Positions 27,703 to 36,987 are shown, counted from the first letter of the stretch. The stretch is 64,000 nucleotides of DNA from Erysipelatoclostridium sp. AM42-17 (GCF_003480255.1 NZ_QUIN01000002.1:84015-148014), one strand, 5' to 3'. The notes: generated from the sequence alone by a model not told the origin. Made by a program: numbers and translations.

Positions 27703-27956
27703 AAACGATTACTAGGTTTAAATGTCACTGTTTTACTAGCAGGTATAATCATTTCTTTTTGAGTTTTTGGTGAAATTCCTTTTCTTGCTTTACGATCATT
27801 TACTTTAAAAGTACCAAATCCAGAAATTAAAACTTTATCTCCTTCAACAACACTTCTTGTAATTGTATTAAACACAGTATCAACTAACATTTCTGCTTCT
27901 TTTTTTGTCATATTTCTTTCAATTGAAACCGATTCAATTAACTCTTTTTTATTCAT
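27684..27956 (-). CDS. hup: DNA-binding protein HU
   Basis: Histone-like dimer that bends DNA; 90 residues with the MNKKELI start, SGFGTF at about 46-51 and the beta-arm KGISPKTQKEMIIPASKTVTF, including the conserved Pro at the arm tip. GGAGG ribosome site. Strong promoter, fitting an abundant protein. Bacillus hbs is also next to spoIVA. Confidence 0.97.
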   Translation of the reverse strand: MNKKELIESVSIERNMTKKEAEMLVDTVFNTITRSVVEGDKVLISGFGTFKVNDRKARKGISPKTQKEMIIPASKTVTFKPSNRLKDAMN

Positions 27957-27988
27957 TATACAACCTCCAAAATTAAAATCCGAGATTT

Positions 27989-28017
27989 AGTATAACATTA
28001 AAAAACATCGCTTTCAA
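27989..28017 (-). promoter_or_regulatory. hup promoter
   Basis: Minus strand TTGAAA (28012-28017), 17-base spacer, TATACT (27989-27994): 10 of 12 consensus positions, about 33 bases before the HU ATG. Confidence 0.8.
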
Positions 28018-28032
28018 GCACTTTTATTAGCT

Positions 28033-29505
28033 TTATAACACAATCGCTATGACATTACTTTTCCCCTTATTAACAATTTTACTTAAGATATCATGAAGAC
28101 GAATACTAGCATTTTCAGGAATCGCATTAAGCTTAAAATACATGCCCTCTTCTATTAAATCACCCAGTTTTCTACCAAAGACATCACAATCAAAAACAGC
28201 CTGTTTATCATCCCCATTATTTTTTAAATAAGAAACAAAACTTTCTGCTTGTTGTTTTGAACCGATAATCGGTTCAAATGTGCTTTCAATGTTCACTCTA
28301 ATCATATATGTTGTTGCTGCATTACTTTTAAGTTTCATTCCATAACGAGGACCCTGTTTAATAATTTCTGGTTCACTTAATTCAATATCATCTAAACGTG
28401 GTACTGCATAACCGTAACCGGTTTGTTTAACCATTTTTAAAGCACTGGCAACCCCTTCATATTCCTTTTTAATCTTTACTAAAGAAGCAATATAACTTAA
28501 TAATGAAGCCTGATCAATATCTTCACCAATCACTTCTTTTAATAAATCTTGATATAAACCATCTCTTTCTTCTATTTTTAACTGCGTAGATGCATTGGCA
28601 GTATCTACCCCACGAATATAAGCTTTACTCACAAAATCATAATCATTAATACTATCAACAATTTGATTTACATCTTTGAGCTTCTTTATTTTAATTAATG
28701 ATTCTTTTAATGATTGATCTAATGTTTGTTTTAACCAATGATCATGATCCAACAAAGCTAACCATTTAGGTACTTCTACTGCTACTTCACGAATAGGAAA
28801 TTCATTCAATGCTTCTTTTAATAAAGAAACAACTTGTGATTCCATCATATTCGTCACATCTATTGCCATGACAGGAACATCATATTGACTTTGATAATCA
28901 CTGACAACATCTTGACATCTTTGACTTTGAGGATCTTTACTGTTAACAACCACTATAAATGGTTTACCAATATGTTCTAGTTCATCAATAATATCACGGG
29001 TTGCCTGTTGATAATTTTTAGCTTCTAAATCAACAATACTGCCATCACTGGTTAATACAATACCAATCGTAGAATGATCTTGTATGACTTTTTTTGTGCC
29101 AATTTTAGCAGCTTCATCAAAAGGAATACTATCATTATACCAAGGTGTCTTCACTAAGCGAATACCACTATCATCCTGATAACCACTGGCACCATCAATC
29201 ACATAACCCACACAATCAACTAATCTGACTTTAACATGAAAATCATCATCAACAACCATATCTACAGCTTGATTGGGAATAAATTTAGGTTCAACCGTCA
29301 TAATCATTTTACCTTTACCAGATTGTGGTAATTCATCGATTGTTCTTAATTTAACATCTTGATTTTCGATATAAGGAATAACCGCAATCTCCATAAATCT
29401 TTTAATAAAAGATGATTTACCACTTCTTACCGGTCCCACAACACCTAAATAAATATCACCGCCACATCTTTGTCCTATGTCTTTTAATATATTCTTTGTT
29501 TCCAT
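28033..29505 (-). CDS. spoIVA: Stage IV sporulation protein A (spore coat ATPase)
   Basis: ATPase that polymerises on the forespore surface to form the coat basement layer and cortex. The TRAFAC-like GTPase fold has Walker A GPVRSGKSS at 24-32 and a DCVGYVIDGA switch region; the middle and C-terminal domains are present, ending in a hydrophobic IVAIVL tail, as in family members where the C-terminus docks on SpoVM. 490 residues (492 in Bacillus). Directly upstream of hup, the conserved order. Confidence 0.97.
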   Translation of the reverse strand: METKNILKDIGQRCGGDIYLGVVGPVRSGKSSFIKRFMEIAVIPYIENQDVKLRTIDELPQSGKGKMIMTVEPKFIPNQAVDMVVDDDFHVKVRLVDCVGYVIDGASGYQDDSGIRLVKTPWYNDSIPFDEAAKIGTKKVIQDHSTIGIVLTSDGSIVDLEAKNYQQATRDIIDELEHIGKPFIVVVNSKDPQSQRCQDVVSDYQSQYDVPVMAIDVTNMMESQVVSLLKEALNEFPIREVAVEVPKWLALLDHDHWLKQTLDQSLKESLIKIKKLKDVNQIVDSINDYDFVSKAYIRGVDTANASTQLKIEERDGLYQDLLKEVIGEDIDQASLLSYIASLVKIKKEYEGVASALKMVKQTGYGYAVPRLDDIELSEPEIIKQGPRYGMKLKSNAATTYMIRVNIESTFEPIIGSKQQAESFVSYLKNNGDDKQAVFDCDVFGRKLGDLIEEGMYFKLNAIPENASIRLHDILSKIVNKGKSNVIAIVL

Positions 29506-29555
29506 TTATCATGACTCCTTTATACCACTATATGTCTTGATTAAAAGATTAGAAC

Positions 29556-29583
29556 AAAGAAAAAAGGAGGTACCCCTCCTTTT
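29556..29583 (-). terminator. pyk intrinsic terminator
   Basis: Stem AAAAGGAGG (29562-29570) / CCTCCTTTT (29575-29583) with a 4-base loop and TTCTTTG following on the minus strand. Confidence 0.85.
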
Positions 29584-29585
29584 CA

Positions 29586-31016
29586 TTATTTTACTTTTAC
29601 TAATTCTAAATAACTTGTTGCGCCTACAACACCTGGTGTTCCTCCAGTGACTAAAATTTGTTCTCCTGGTTTAACACCATTTTCTCTAGCAATAATACTT
29701 GCATAATCAATCATAGAAATACGTGAACTTAATGGTTTGCATGGAACAGCTTTAACACCCCAGTTTAAAGCTAATGCTTTTGTTGTTTTTAAAGAAGGCG
29801 TTGGTGCGATAATACGAGATTTTGTACGATAACGAGCCATTTTACGAGCTGTAAATCCTGATTCAGTAAAGGCAATGATGGCTGCTACATTGAACTTATA
29901 AGCAATTTCAGCTACTGACATACAAATAGCTTCACTTGCATCATTAGGCGCAGTACGAATTGCTTCTCTTTGTAAGCTTTGATAATCTAAACTATCTTCT
30001 ATCTTACGAGCAATCTTAGACATCATTAAAACCGCTTCTTGAGGATAAAGACCACTAGCCGATTCACCAGATAACATGATAGCATCTGTACCATCATAAA
30101 TCGCATTGGCTACATCGGAAACTTCAGCACGTGTTGGTCTTGGATTTTCTTGCATACTATCTAACATTTGGGTTGCTGTAATAACAAGTTTTCCTCTTTC
30201 TTTACATTTTCTAATAATTGATTTTTGAATAAGTGGCACATCTTCTGCAGGAACTTCTACTCCTAAATCACCACGGGCTACCATGATACCATCAGCTACA
30301 TCAAGAATTTCATCAACATTTTCAACCCCTTCTTGATTTTCAATCTTAGCTAAAATTTGAATATCATTACGACCATTTTCAATTAATAATTTTTTAATAT
30401 CAATAATATCTTGAGCTCTTCGACAGAATGAAGCAGCAACAAAATCAAATGGATGTTGCGCTCCAAATGTTAAATCTGAAATATCTTTAGGAGATAAATA
30501 ATCAAATCCTAATTTAATACCAGGAACATTAATACCACGTTTATTTTTAACTTCCCCATCATTTGCTGCCACACAAACAATATCACTACCTTCAACATGA
30601 TCAACTAATAATTCCACTTGACCATCATTAACTAAAATATAACCACCTGGTTTAACATCCTTATATAAATCTTTATAAGTAATGGTAAAACGATCACTGG
30701 TTCCCACAATATCTTCATTACAAATTACACAAGTTTGTCCTTTTTTAAATGTTGTCTTTCCATCAACAAAATCACCTGTACGAATTTCAGGACCTTTCGT
30801 ATCTAGAAGAATTGCTACTTGAGTTGATAATTCTTCATTAATTTCAAGTAATGTATTGATCTTTTGTTCATGTTCTTCATGAGTTCCATGAGAGAAGTTT
30901 AATCTCATGACATTCATTCCCGCTTTTACAAGCTTAGTAAGCATTTCTTTGCTTTCAGAAGCTGGTCCAATTGTACATACAATTTTTGTTTTTGACATAA
31001 TCTCGTTTTTCATCAT
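29586..31016 (-). CDS. pyk: Pyruvate kinase
   Basis: Glycolytic enzyme making pyruvate and ATP from PEP and ADP. KIVCTIGPAS near the N-terminus, the ILAKIENQEG and MVARGDLGVE active-site segments, and the ATQMLDSM loop are intact. 476 residues: the extra C-terminal PEP-utiliser domain found in Bacillus Pyk is absent. Either of two adjacent ATGs (31016, 31013) fits AAGGAAGG. Has its own promoter inside the 3' end of spmB. Confidence 0.97.
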   Translation of the reverse strand: MMKNEIMSKTKIVCTIGPASESKEMLTKLVKAGMNVMRLNFSHGTHEEHEQKINTLLEINEELSTQVAILLDTKGPEIRTGDFVDGKTTFKKGQTCVICNEDIVGTSDRFTITYKDLYKDVKPGGYILVNDGQVELLVDHVEGSDIVCVAANDGEVKNKRGINVPGIKLGFDYLSPKDISDLTFGAQHPFDFVAASFCRRAQDIIDIKKLLIENGRNDIQILAKIENQEGVENVDEILDVADGIMVARGDLGVEVPAEDVPLIQKSIIRKCKERGKLVITATQMLDSMQENPRPTRAEVSDVANAIYDGTDAIMLSGESASGLYPQEAVLMMSKIARKIEDSLDYQSLQREAIRTAPNDASEAICMSVAEIAYKFNVAAIIAFTESGFTARKMARYRTKSRIIAPTPSLKTTKALALNWGVKAVPCKPLSSRISMIDYASIIARENGVKPGEQILVTGGTPGVVGATSYLELVKVK

Positions 31017-31047
31017 ATAAGTCGCCTTCCTTTTACTTTATATGTTT

Positions 31048-31076
31048 AGTATAAACCTATTTTTAACTTTTAACAA
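31048..31076 (-). promoter_or_regulatory. pyk promoter
   Basis: Minus strand TTGTTA (31071-31076), 17-base spacer, TATACT (31048-31053): 9 of 12. The -35 lies in the last codons of spmB. Confidence 0.65.
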
Positions 31077-31578
31077 TGAATATGAAATAGCAAAATAATG
31101 CAAGAAGGCATGCTAAAAAATCCAAAAATAAACCAAGTTTCAAAGCATAGCGATATTGTTTCAATTTAACACTGGCAAAATAGAGAGTAACTACATAAAA
31201 AGTCGTATCACTTCCAGTTTGAATAATTGAGCCTAACGTACTATAAAGATGATTAATGCCATAAGTTTGAAATATTTGATTTAAAATAACTAAAGAACCT
31301 TGGCTAGAAAAAGGGCGAATCAACATCATCATCAATATCTGTATCGGTAAATGCATTGATTTCATCATCGGCTTTAATCCCTGTTGTAAAAGTTCTAATA
31401 AACCACAAGTTTGAAAACATTGGCACCATAAAGTAAAAGCCATTAAAGTCGGTGCTAAAACAACCACTAACCCTAACCCCTCTTTCACTCCCTTTACAAA
31501 CTCATCAAAAACATCTACTCCATTGATCATTCCTAAAATAAAACTCACTAAAATAAAACCAACCACAAGATTAATCAT
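31063..31578 (-). CDS. spmB: Spore maturation protein B
   Basis: Integral membrane nucleoside-recognition (Gate) domain protein; with SpmA it supports spore core dehydration in Bacillus. Four to five hydrophobic segments, GSIIQTGSDTTFYV (about 117-131) is the characteristic Gate loop, 171 residues. It overlaps spmA by 8 bases. No separate ribosome site of strength; coupled translation is likely. Confidence 0.92.
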   Translation of the reverse strand: MINLVVGFILVSFILGMINGVDVFDEFVKGVKEGLGLVVVLAPTLMAFTLWCQCFQTCGLLELLQQGLKPMMKSMHLPIQILMMMLIRPFSSQGSLVILNQIFQTYGINHLYSTLGSIIQTGSDTTFYVVTLYFASVKLKQYRYALKLGLFLDFLACLLALFCYFIFIVKS

Positions 31579-32140
31579 GACGTTCTTTAACCTTAATAAT
31601 CATGATACCAACAATGGTAATGATAAAACCTATCACCATACTGTAACGAAAAAAGCCGGCTACATCTCTAGCATGATAGCTTTGTCTTAAAGTCATCATT
31701 GAAGAAGGAACTAAAGATAAACCTGCTGTATTGATGACAACTAAAGTGAGCATTTCTCGAGTAGGGTGATGACTTGGCGTAAGTTGATTTAGTGCTTGCA
31801 TCGCTTTTAATCCACTCATAGTAGCTAGTGAGCCGACTCCTAGTAAATTAGCCATCATATTTGAAGAAAGATATAAAAAAATATTTTGATGATCAATGAC
31901 ATTTCCATAAATAAAACGTAATACTGGTTTAAATAAAAAAGATAAATACTTAATCATTCCTGAAGCTTCAATCACATTTAAAATTCCATTCCATAAACAA
32001 GCACTTAAAACTAATGTTTTAACTAAATCAAAGACTTGAAAAGGACTTTTTAATACTTCAAAAAATAGCTTTTCTTGACGTTGCATTAAAAATGCCACTG
32101 TCAAGAAAATAATCATCCCATATTTAAAAACTTTAGCCAT
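31571..32140 (-). CDS. spmA: Spore maturation protein A
   Basis: Partner of SpmB with the same Gate-type fold: hydrophobic helices, GNVIDHQNIFLYLSSNMMANLLGVG near the middle and the VVINTAGLSLVPSSMM loop. 189 residues. Overlaps dacB-like gene by 8 bases (ATG inside TTTATGGCTAA) and spmB by 8 bases, so dacB-spmA-spmB is a coupled spore operon, same order as Bacillus. Confidence 0.93.
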   Translation of the reverse strand: MAKVFKYGMIIFLTVAFLMQRQEKLFFEVLKSPFQVFDLVKTLVLSACLWNGILNVIEASGMIKYLSFLFKPVLRFIYGNVIDHQNIFLYLSSNMMANLLGVGSLATMSGLKAMQALNQLTPSHHPTREMLTLVVINTAGLSLVPSSMMTLRQSYHARDVAGFFRYSMVIGFIITIVGIMIIKVKERHD

Positions 32141-33131
32141 AAATAAGATCCTTTAAAATATAATAAAGTGCATATTTAAACTGATAATGTGATAGTTGTT
32201 TACAAACAACTGTTTTTTGATTAACTTGAAGATAAAGTTGATTTTGAATAACTTGACAGGTGACTTGATCTTGAGGCTGTAATTCTAACTGTAAATCACG
32301 ATCAAAAATATAAACTTCCTGGTCTATCCAATTTAACCCTTCATCATATATCTTCACTGACTGAAACTTTTTAAAAACTTCTTCATATTTATCTTTATGA
32401 AAAGCAAAATCATTACCACAATTAAAAGTCACAATAATTAAGTCCATCCCTCTTTTTTTAGCTCTGGTTACTAAAGTTCTTCTGGCTTTTTTAGTAAAGC
32501 CTGTCTTTCCTCCTAGACAATATGAATATTCTTTTAATAAACGATTTTTATTATTCCAGGAACCTTTACCATCCAATCTTTGATAAACCTGAGTTTTAAC
32601 AATTTTATTAAAGATTGGATTTTGACAACAATAATCCATCAAGATAGCCATATCTTTAGGACAAGATATATTTCCGTCATCTTCCTCATCTAAACCGGTA
32701 GGATTAGAAAAATGACTGTTAGAAAGTTCTAATTTCATCGCTAAATCATTCATTTTTTCAACAAACTTATCTACTGAACCAAATGTTGCTTTGGCTAGCA
32801 TCAATCCACAGTCATTTCCACTTCTAAGCAATAAGCCATATAAAAGATCTTGAATCGTTATTTTATCCTTTATATGTATATAAACACAACTACCATAAGC
32901 TTTATCTATTGTATGATCAACAATGACTTCTTTATCTAATTTATTATTTTCTATCGCCAAAATCGCCGTCATGATTTTAGAAATAGATGCTACACTTTGA
33001 CTTTCATTTTCTCTTTTTCCTTCAATGACACTTTTAGAAAAACGATCATAGACAACATAACTCTTGCCACAAAATTGAACTTGACTTAAAGATACTTGAA
33101 AAATAAAAAGGATACTGAGTAAAATTTTCAT
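32133..33131 (-). CDS. dacB: D-alanyl-D-alanine carboxypeptidase (DacB-like PBP5*)
   Basis: Low-molecular-weight penicillin-binding protein that trims pentapeptide side chains; the Bacillus counterpart in the dacB-spmA-spmB operon sets spore cortex cross-linking. Signal peptide at about 1-17, active-site tetrad S49-I-S-K52, RSGNDCG with the SGN triad at about 108-110, and GGKTG at about 212-216. 332 residues, shorter than Bacillus DacB (382); the C-terminal part is reduced. GGTG ribosome site. Confidence 0.9.
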   Translation of the reverse strand: MKILLSILFIFQVSLSQVQFCGKSYVVYDRFSKSVIEGKRENESQSVASISKIMTAILAIENNKLDKEVIVDHTIDKAYGSCVYIHIKDKITIQDLLYGLLLRSGNDCGLMLAKATFGSVDKFVEKMNDLAMKLELSNSHFSNPTGLDEEDDGNISCPKDMAILMDYCCQNPIFNKIVKTQVYQRLDGKGSWNNKNRLLKEYSYCLGGKTGFTKKARRTLVTRAKKRGMDLIIVTFNCGNDFAFHKDKYEEVFKKFQSVKIYDEGLNWIDQEVYIFDRDLQLELQPQDQVTCQVIQNQLYLQVNQKTVVCKQLSHYQFKYALYYILKDLIYG

Positions 33132-33166
33132 TTTATCACCAGTATCATTTTATGAATCTATTCATG

Positions 33167-33205
33167 TTTTATGATAATGAAAGTTCATACACTTTTATCA
33201 TAAAA
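33167..33205. repeat. 11-bp perfect inverted repeat upstream of dacB
   Basis: TTTTATGATAA (33167-33177) and TTATCATAAAA (33195-33205) around a 17-base loop that itself contains AAGT...ACTT. All pairs are A/T rich and no U-run follows. It lies 36 bases ahead of the dacB ATG, so an operator or leader hairpin for the spore operon is possible; function is unknown. Confidence 0.55.
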
Positions 33206-33218
33206 TAAACACATAATG

Positions 33219-33262
33219 AAATCATCATATCACCCATTTATTATATGTTATCATGATGATTT
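33219..33262. repeat. 10-bp inverted repeat downstream of the 56-residue gene
   Basis: AAATCATCAT (33219-33228) and ATGATGATTT (33253-33262) with a 24-base loop, five bases after the small gene's stop. Could act as a weak terminator or 3' stabiliser; no clear U-run. Confidence 0.45.
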
Positions 33263-33267
33263 TATAC

Positions 33268-33438
33268 CTAACGTGCATAACGAATCAAAGTTTTAGCCTT
33301 TAATGGTTTAAAGTATTGACGAACTTTGCCACCACAGGCAATGACTAATTGATTATTGTAGCCAAATTCTCTACCAATTGTTCCTTTTTCAACTTTTGAT
33401 ATATGAGTTAATTGTCCTTTTATGATTGCAAATTTCAT
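33268..33438 (-). CDS. Small basic protein of unknown function (56 aa)
   Basis: I read an open frame MKFAIIKGQLTHISKVEKG... ending ...KAKTLIRYAR. It starts 6 bases after AAGGAGGAA, one of the best ribosome sites in the window, and is followed by an inverted repeat. The protein has one cysteine in IACGGK (about 34-39), 11 Lys/Arg-rich positions and no transmembrane helix. It is strongly basic. It fills most of the 413-base space between dacB and the alcohol dehydrogenase. I do not recognise the family; coding is supported by ribosome site and codon choice. Confidence 0.7.
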   Translation of the reverse strand: MKFAIIKGQLTHISKVEKGTIGREFGYNNQLVIACGGKVRQYFKPLKAKTLIRYAR

Positions 33439-33499
33439 TGTATACTTCCTCCTTTTCTACCTTTATTATAGAAAAAGAAGAAAATAAATGAGGACGTAT

Positions 33500-33533
33500 A
33501 TAAAAAATGAAAACCGGATTACCGGTTTTCATT
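33500..33533 (-). terminator. Alcohol dehydrogenase gene terminator
   Basis: Stem AATGAAAACCGG (33506-33517) / CCGGTTTTCATT (33522-33533), 12 perfect pairs, TTTTA following on the minus strand. Confidence 0.9.
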
Positions 33534-33544
33534 AATATTATCTA

Positions 33545-34762
33545 TTAGAAATCAACTTCTGTGTCGTAGTAGCAAGCTTTTAATAATTTAACCATTTCTT
33601 CTTGTGTTGGAATACGTGGGTTGCTTCCTGTACATGCATCTAAAATTGCATTTCTAGCAATATCTTCTACACGATCTAAGAAGACATCTTCAGGTACAAA
33701 TCCTTTATCTGCTGGTAAACCATCAGCACCATAATGAGCAATACAATGAGGAATATTTAATTCATCATTCATTTTACGTAAATGAGCAATTAATAAATCT
33801 ACTTTTTCATCATCGTTACTTCCACCTAAATGCATATAATCAGCAATCACACCATAACGTTTTTTAGCAGTAGGATCTTTTGCATTAAATTTAATAACTT
33901 TAGGTAAATACATAGCATTAGCTGCACCATGGATAATATGTCCACCTTGATCTACGAATGCAGCACCAGTTTTATGAGCCATTGAGTGAACAATACCTAA
34001 TAAGGCATTTGAGAATGCTTGTCCTGCTAAACATTGAGCATCATGCATATCATCTCTGGCTTTCATATCACCATTATAAGAATCAATTAAGTTAGCTTGA
34101 ATCATTTCAATAGCATGAATAGCTAATGGATCAGTATAGTTACAATTAGCCGTAGATACATAGGCTTCAATCGCATGAGTCATAGCATCCATACCTGTAT
34201 GAGCAACCAATTTAACTGGCATTGTTTCAGCTAAATCTGGATCTACGATAGCCACATCTGGTGTAATTTCAAAGTCTGCGATAGGATATTTAATACCTTT
34301 ATCATAATCAGTAATAATTGAAAATGCTGTTACTTCTGTAGCAGTACCACTTGTTGATGGAATAGCACAGAAATGAGCTTTTTTACGTAATTTAGGAATT
34401 CCGAATACTTTACACATTTCTTCGAAAGTAATATCTGGATATTCATATTTGATCCACATTGCTTTAGCAGCATCAATAGGTGAACCTCCACCCATAGCAA
34501 CAATCCAGTCTGGTCCAAATTCTTCCATTACAGCAGCACCTTTCATAACAGTTGTTACTGATGGATCTGGTTCAATACCTTCAAATAATTTTACTTCCAT
34601 TCCAGCTTCTTTTAAATAGTTAACAGCACGATCTAAGAATCCATTTCTTTTCATGCTGCCACCACCAACACACACGATAGCTTTTTTTCCTTCTAAGTTT
34701 TTAAGAGCTTCTAAGGCTCCTTTTCCATGATATAAATCTCTTGGTAATGTAAATCTTTGCAT
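33545..34762 (-). CDS. Iron-containing alcohol dehydrogenase (ethanol/butanol type)
   Basis: Group III dehydrogenase, 405 residues, closest in pattern to the alcohol dehydrogenase half of AdhE and clostridial butanol dehydrogenases: MGGGSPIDAAKAMW, IPSTSGTATEVTAFSI, GMDAMTHAIEAYVS (metal Asp/His) and VHSMAHKTGAAF...GGHIIHG (metal His pair). It probably reduces acetaldehyde or another aldehyde to dispose of NADH. It is a different subfamily from FucO at 17.6 kb. A LysR gene lies directly upstream in the same direction. An 8-bp palindrome TCACGTGA (34809-34816) sits in its upstream region. Confidence 0.9.
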   Translation of the reverse strand: MQRFTLPRDLYHGKGALEALKNLEGKKAIVCVGGGSMKRNGFLDRAVNYLKEAGMEVKLFEGIEPDPSVTTVMKGAAVMEEFGPDWIVAMGGGSPIDAAKAMWIKYEYPDITFEEMCKVFGIPKLRKKAHFCAIPSTSGTATEVTAFSIITDYDKGIKYPIADFEITPDVAIVDPDLAETMPVKLVAHTGMDAMTHAIEAYVSTANCNYTDPLAIHAIEMIQANLIDSYNGDMKARDDMHDAQCLAGQAFSNALLGIVHSMAHKTGAAFVDQGGHIIHGAANAMYLPKVIKFNAKDPTAKKRYGVIADYMHLGGSNDDEKVDLLIAHLRKMNDELNIPHCIAHYGADGLPADKGFVPEDVFLDRVEDIARNAILDACTGSNPRIPTQEEMVKLLKACYYDTEVDF

Positions 34763-34824
34763 AGGTCACGTCTCCTTCTTTCCTTATACATTAATGATAG
34801 CACTTACATCACGTGAAAAAAAGA

Positions 34825-34854
34825 ACATAAAAAGGAATAGTTATATTCCTTTTT
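34825..34854 (-). terminator. lysR intrinsic terminator
   Basis: Stem AAAAAGGAATA (34829-34839) / TATTCCTTTTT (34844-34854). On the minus strand the U-run is the 3' part of the stem followed by ATG; moderate quality. Confidence 0.7.
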
Positions 34855-34863
34855 TGATATACC

Positions 34864-35766
34864 TTATTTAAATTGTTCCGTTAATTGATGTAAATATCGA
34901 ATAAAATCCCCTTCTTCACTCGTAGGATTATATCCTTTTCTATATATCACTAAGTCAATATACTCATTTTTTTGATCTAAACATTCTTTTAAAATCAAAC
35001 CATAAGCATCTAACATTTCTTTTGATAAAGGAGAAGCCCAAATATAGGTATCCTTGACATATCTTAAGATTTCATATTGACTAGCACGTTCATATATTTT
35101 AATGGTTTTATTAGCTTGTTGATAAGGATTATCTTGGTCTTGAATGCGGCTATCGCCATGAATAAGTTCAATTTGATCATATAAATCCGCCAAATATATA
35201 TTCTTGTTTGCTAGAACATTATCTTTAGACATCAATACTAAATAATGAAAGCGAAATAACTCTTCCCATTTAATGCCTTTTAAAGCTAAGATATTTTCAT
35301 AATAATTCATTTGATCAACAGGTATTCTAATAATTCCTAAATGATCTTCACCTTCATTGATATTAGAAATAGCCTGTTCTGTATTCGTTTCTCTATAATT
35401 AATATCAATATCCTTATCCTTGATTCTTTCGCTTCGTAAGAAGCGTATAAAAGCTTCTGAGATATAACTCACTCGTGGTACAGAAATATTTAAAGAAACT
35501 GTTTTTAAAGAATCTTCATGATACATATTTTCTAAAGCTTCTACCTCACTGACAATACTAATCGCTCGATCTAAAAACTGTCTTCCTTTTTTAGTAGGGG
35601 TTACCCCCTTACTATTTCTTTCAAAGATTTTAATATTCATTTCTGCTTCTATTTCTTTAATAATCTTTGATAGACGAGGCTGATTTAAATATAAATGAGT
35701 AGCTGCTTTCGATATCGAACCATATTTATCTACTTCTATCATATATTTTAAATGTAGTAAATTCAT
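34864..35766 (-). CDS. LysR family transcriptional regulator
   Basis: N-terminal winged HTH (LKYMIEVDKYGSISKAATHL, then LNQPRLSKIIKEIEAEMN) and a type 2 periplasmic-binding-like effector domain, 300 residues. Three candidate Met codons are clustered; AGGTGATGATC points to the ATG at 35766. It lies upstream of an alcohol dehydrogenase gene, so control of that gene is possible but untested. A dyad with T-N11-A form lies about 50 bases upstream and may be its autoregulatory site. Confidence 0.88.
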   Translation of the reverse strand: MNLLHLKYMIEVDKYGSISKAATHLYLNQPRLSKIIKEIEAEMNIKIFERNSKGVTPTKKGRQFLDRAISIVSEVEALENMYHEDSLKTVSLNISVPRVSYISEAFIRFLRSERIKDKDIDINYRETNTEQAISNINEGEDHLGIIRIPVDQMNYYENILALKGIKWEELFRFHYLVLMSKDNVLANKNIYLADLYDQIELIHGDSRIQDQDNPYQQANKTIKIYERASQYEILRYVKDTYIWASPLSKEMLDAYGLILKECLDQKNEYIDLVIYRKGYNPTSEEGDFIRYLHQLTEQFK

Positions 35767-35817
35767 GATCATCACCTAATCTTTATTCTATCACATTATT
35801 GTAAGGTAAAGATATGA

Positions 35818-35836
35818 TTTGTAAATTTATTACAAA
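35818..35836. promoter_or_regulatory. Candidate LysR operator
   Basis: TTTGTAAATTTATTACAAA is a 7-bp interrupted dyad with the T-N11-A layout of LysR sites, located upstream of the lysR start. Assignment is by position and symmetry only. Confidence 0.4.
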
Positions 35837-35880
35837 GAAGAGTTTAGATTTTTATAATCTTAAAATATAAATTAATACAT

Positions 35881-36987
35881 TTATGAAATCACATATTTTA
35901 TTTTTAAATTATTTAGAGTTGTTTGATAGTTTAAGTAATGATCCTGTTGTAATCTACCAACAACAATACCAGGAAGAATATCGATTTTTTTAGCAAATTC
36001 ATTAATGGAATTTGCAGTAAATTTTCCTTTATTCTCTTTAACAAATTCAAGATATTCATTTTCTGGAATCAGTGTATTTCTTGAAAATAAGTCTGCTTCT
36101 TTTTCCAACTTTTGAATTAAATCATTTGTTTCTAATTCTTCTTTATATTTGTCACTTACAAGGGTCACTTTTATTCTTTTTTGTAACACGTGACCTAATT
36201 CATGAAATAATGCAAACCAAAAAGTATCTGCATATTTTCTCCTATCATTTAATGCTAAAACTACTTTCTCTTTATTAAGCCATTTGACTGCACCGTTAAC
36301 ACCACAATTTTTAAGATTTGGAAGCAAAACAAGAGCAACACCACATTTTGAAAGTAATTCCTTCAATCTAGGATAAAAATCTTTTGGGTTATCGTTAGTC
36401 ATACTTCTTATTTCAGCAATTGACGAAGATAATTTTGATTCATCATATGGTTCAACATCCATAATTGATCCAATATTTATAGCAGTTTGAACCCACGCAT
36501 TTGCATTAATTATATTAATATCTTTAACCTCTGATACACTTGTTCTATATTGTACCAAAAAATCTCTTTGACTTAAAACATGTAATGAAGCAACCTTAAA
36601 ATAACAACGTAATTCTCTCACTTTTTCAGTGGTATCTCGTGTTGATTTAACTAATCCTAGATCAACCCAAAATTTATAATCAAGTTGTTTAACAAGATGA
36701 CATTCTTCTTCAATAGCTTTTCTATTTTCGATTTCAATCTTCTTTTCAATATATCTTTGATTAAGATTAAGCCACATTGTAGTCGAAGTTCCAAAAACAG
36801 TAGCTAATTTTTGTACTAATTCTTCAGTAAGATTTATCTTTCCATTCACTAACTCACTCATATATTTTGGCGTTATTTGAAGTCGTTTAGCCAACTCTTC
36901 CTGTGTAATACCTTGATCATCAATATAATCTTTTATATAGTAACCTGGATGAAATGTTATTAATTCTTCATATTCAATCTTATTCAT
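35881..36987 (-). CDS. higA: HigA-type antitoxin fused to an ImmA/IrrE-like metallopeptidase domain
   Basis: N-terminal XRE helix-turn-helix of the HigA/VapI antitoxin type (about 24-65: GITQEELAKRLQITPKYM). The C-terminal two thirds carry an ImmA/IrrE-type zinc peptidase with FHELGH (zinc motif HELGH at 262-266) and a downstream EKEAD helix (about 300) that would give the third ligand. 368 residues. The toxin gene lies just upstream. The antitoxin would repress the operon and neutralise HigB; the peptidase may switch it off under stress, which is inference. Confidence 0.85.
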   Translation of the reverse strand: MNKIEYEELITFHPGYYIKDYIDDQGITQEELAKRLQITPKYMSELVNGKINLTEELVQKLATVFGTSTTMWLNLNQRYIEKKIEIENRKAIEEECHLVKQLDYKFWVDLGLVKSTRDTTEKVRELRCYFKVASLHVLSQRDFLVQYRTSVSEVKDINIINANAWVQTAINIGSIMDVEPYDESKLSSSIAEIRSMTNDNPKDFYPRLKELLSKCGVALVLLPNLKNCGVNGAVKWLNKEKVVLALNDRRKYADTFWFALFHELGHVLQKRIKVTLVSDKYKEELETNDLIQKLEKEADLFSRNTLIPENEYLEFVKENKGKFTANSINEFAKKIDILPGIVVGRLQQDHYLNYQTTLNNLKIKYVIS

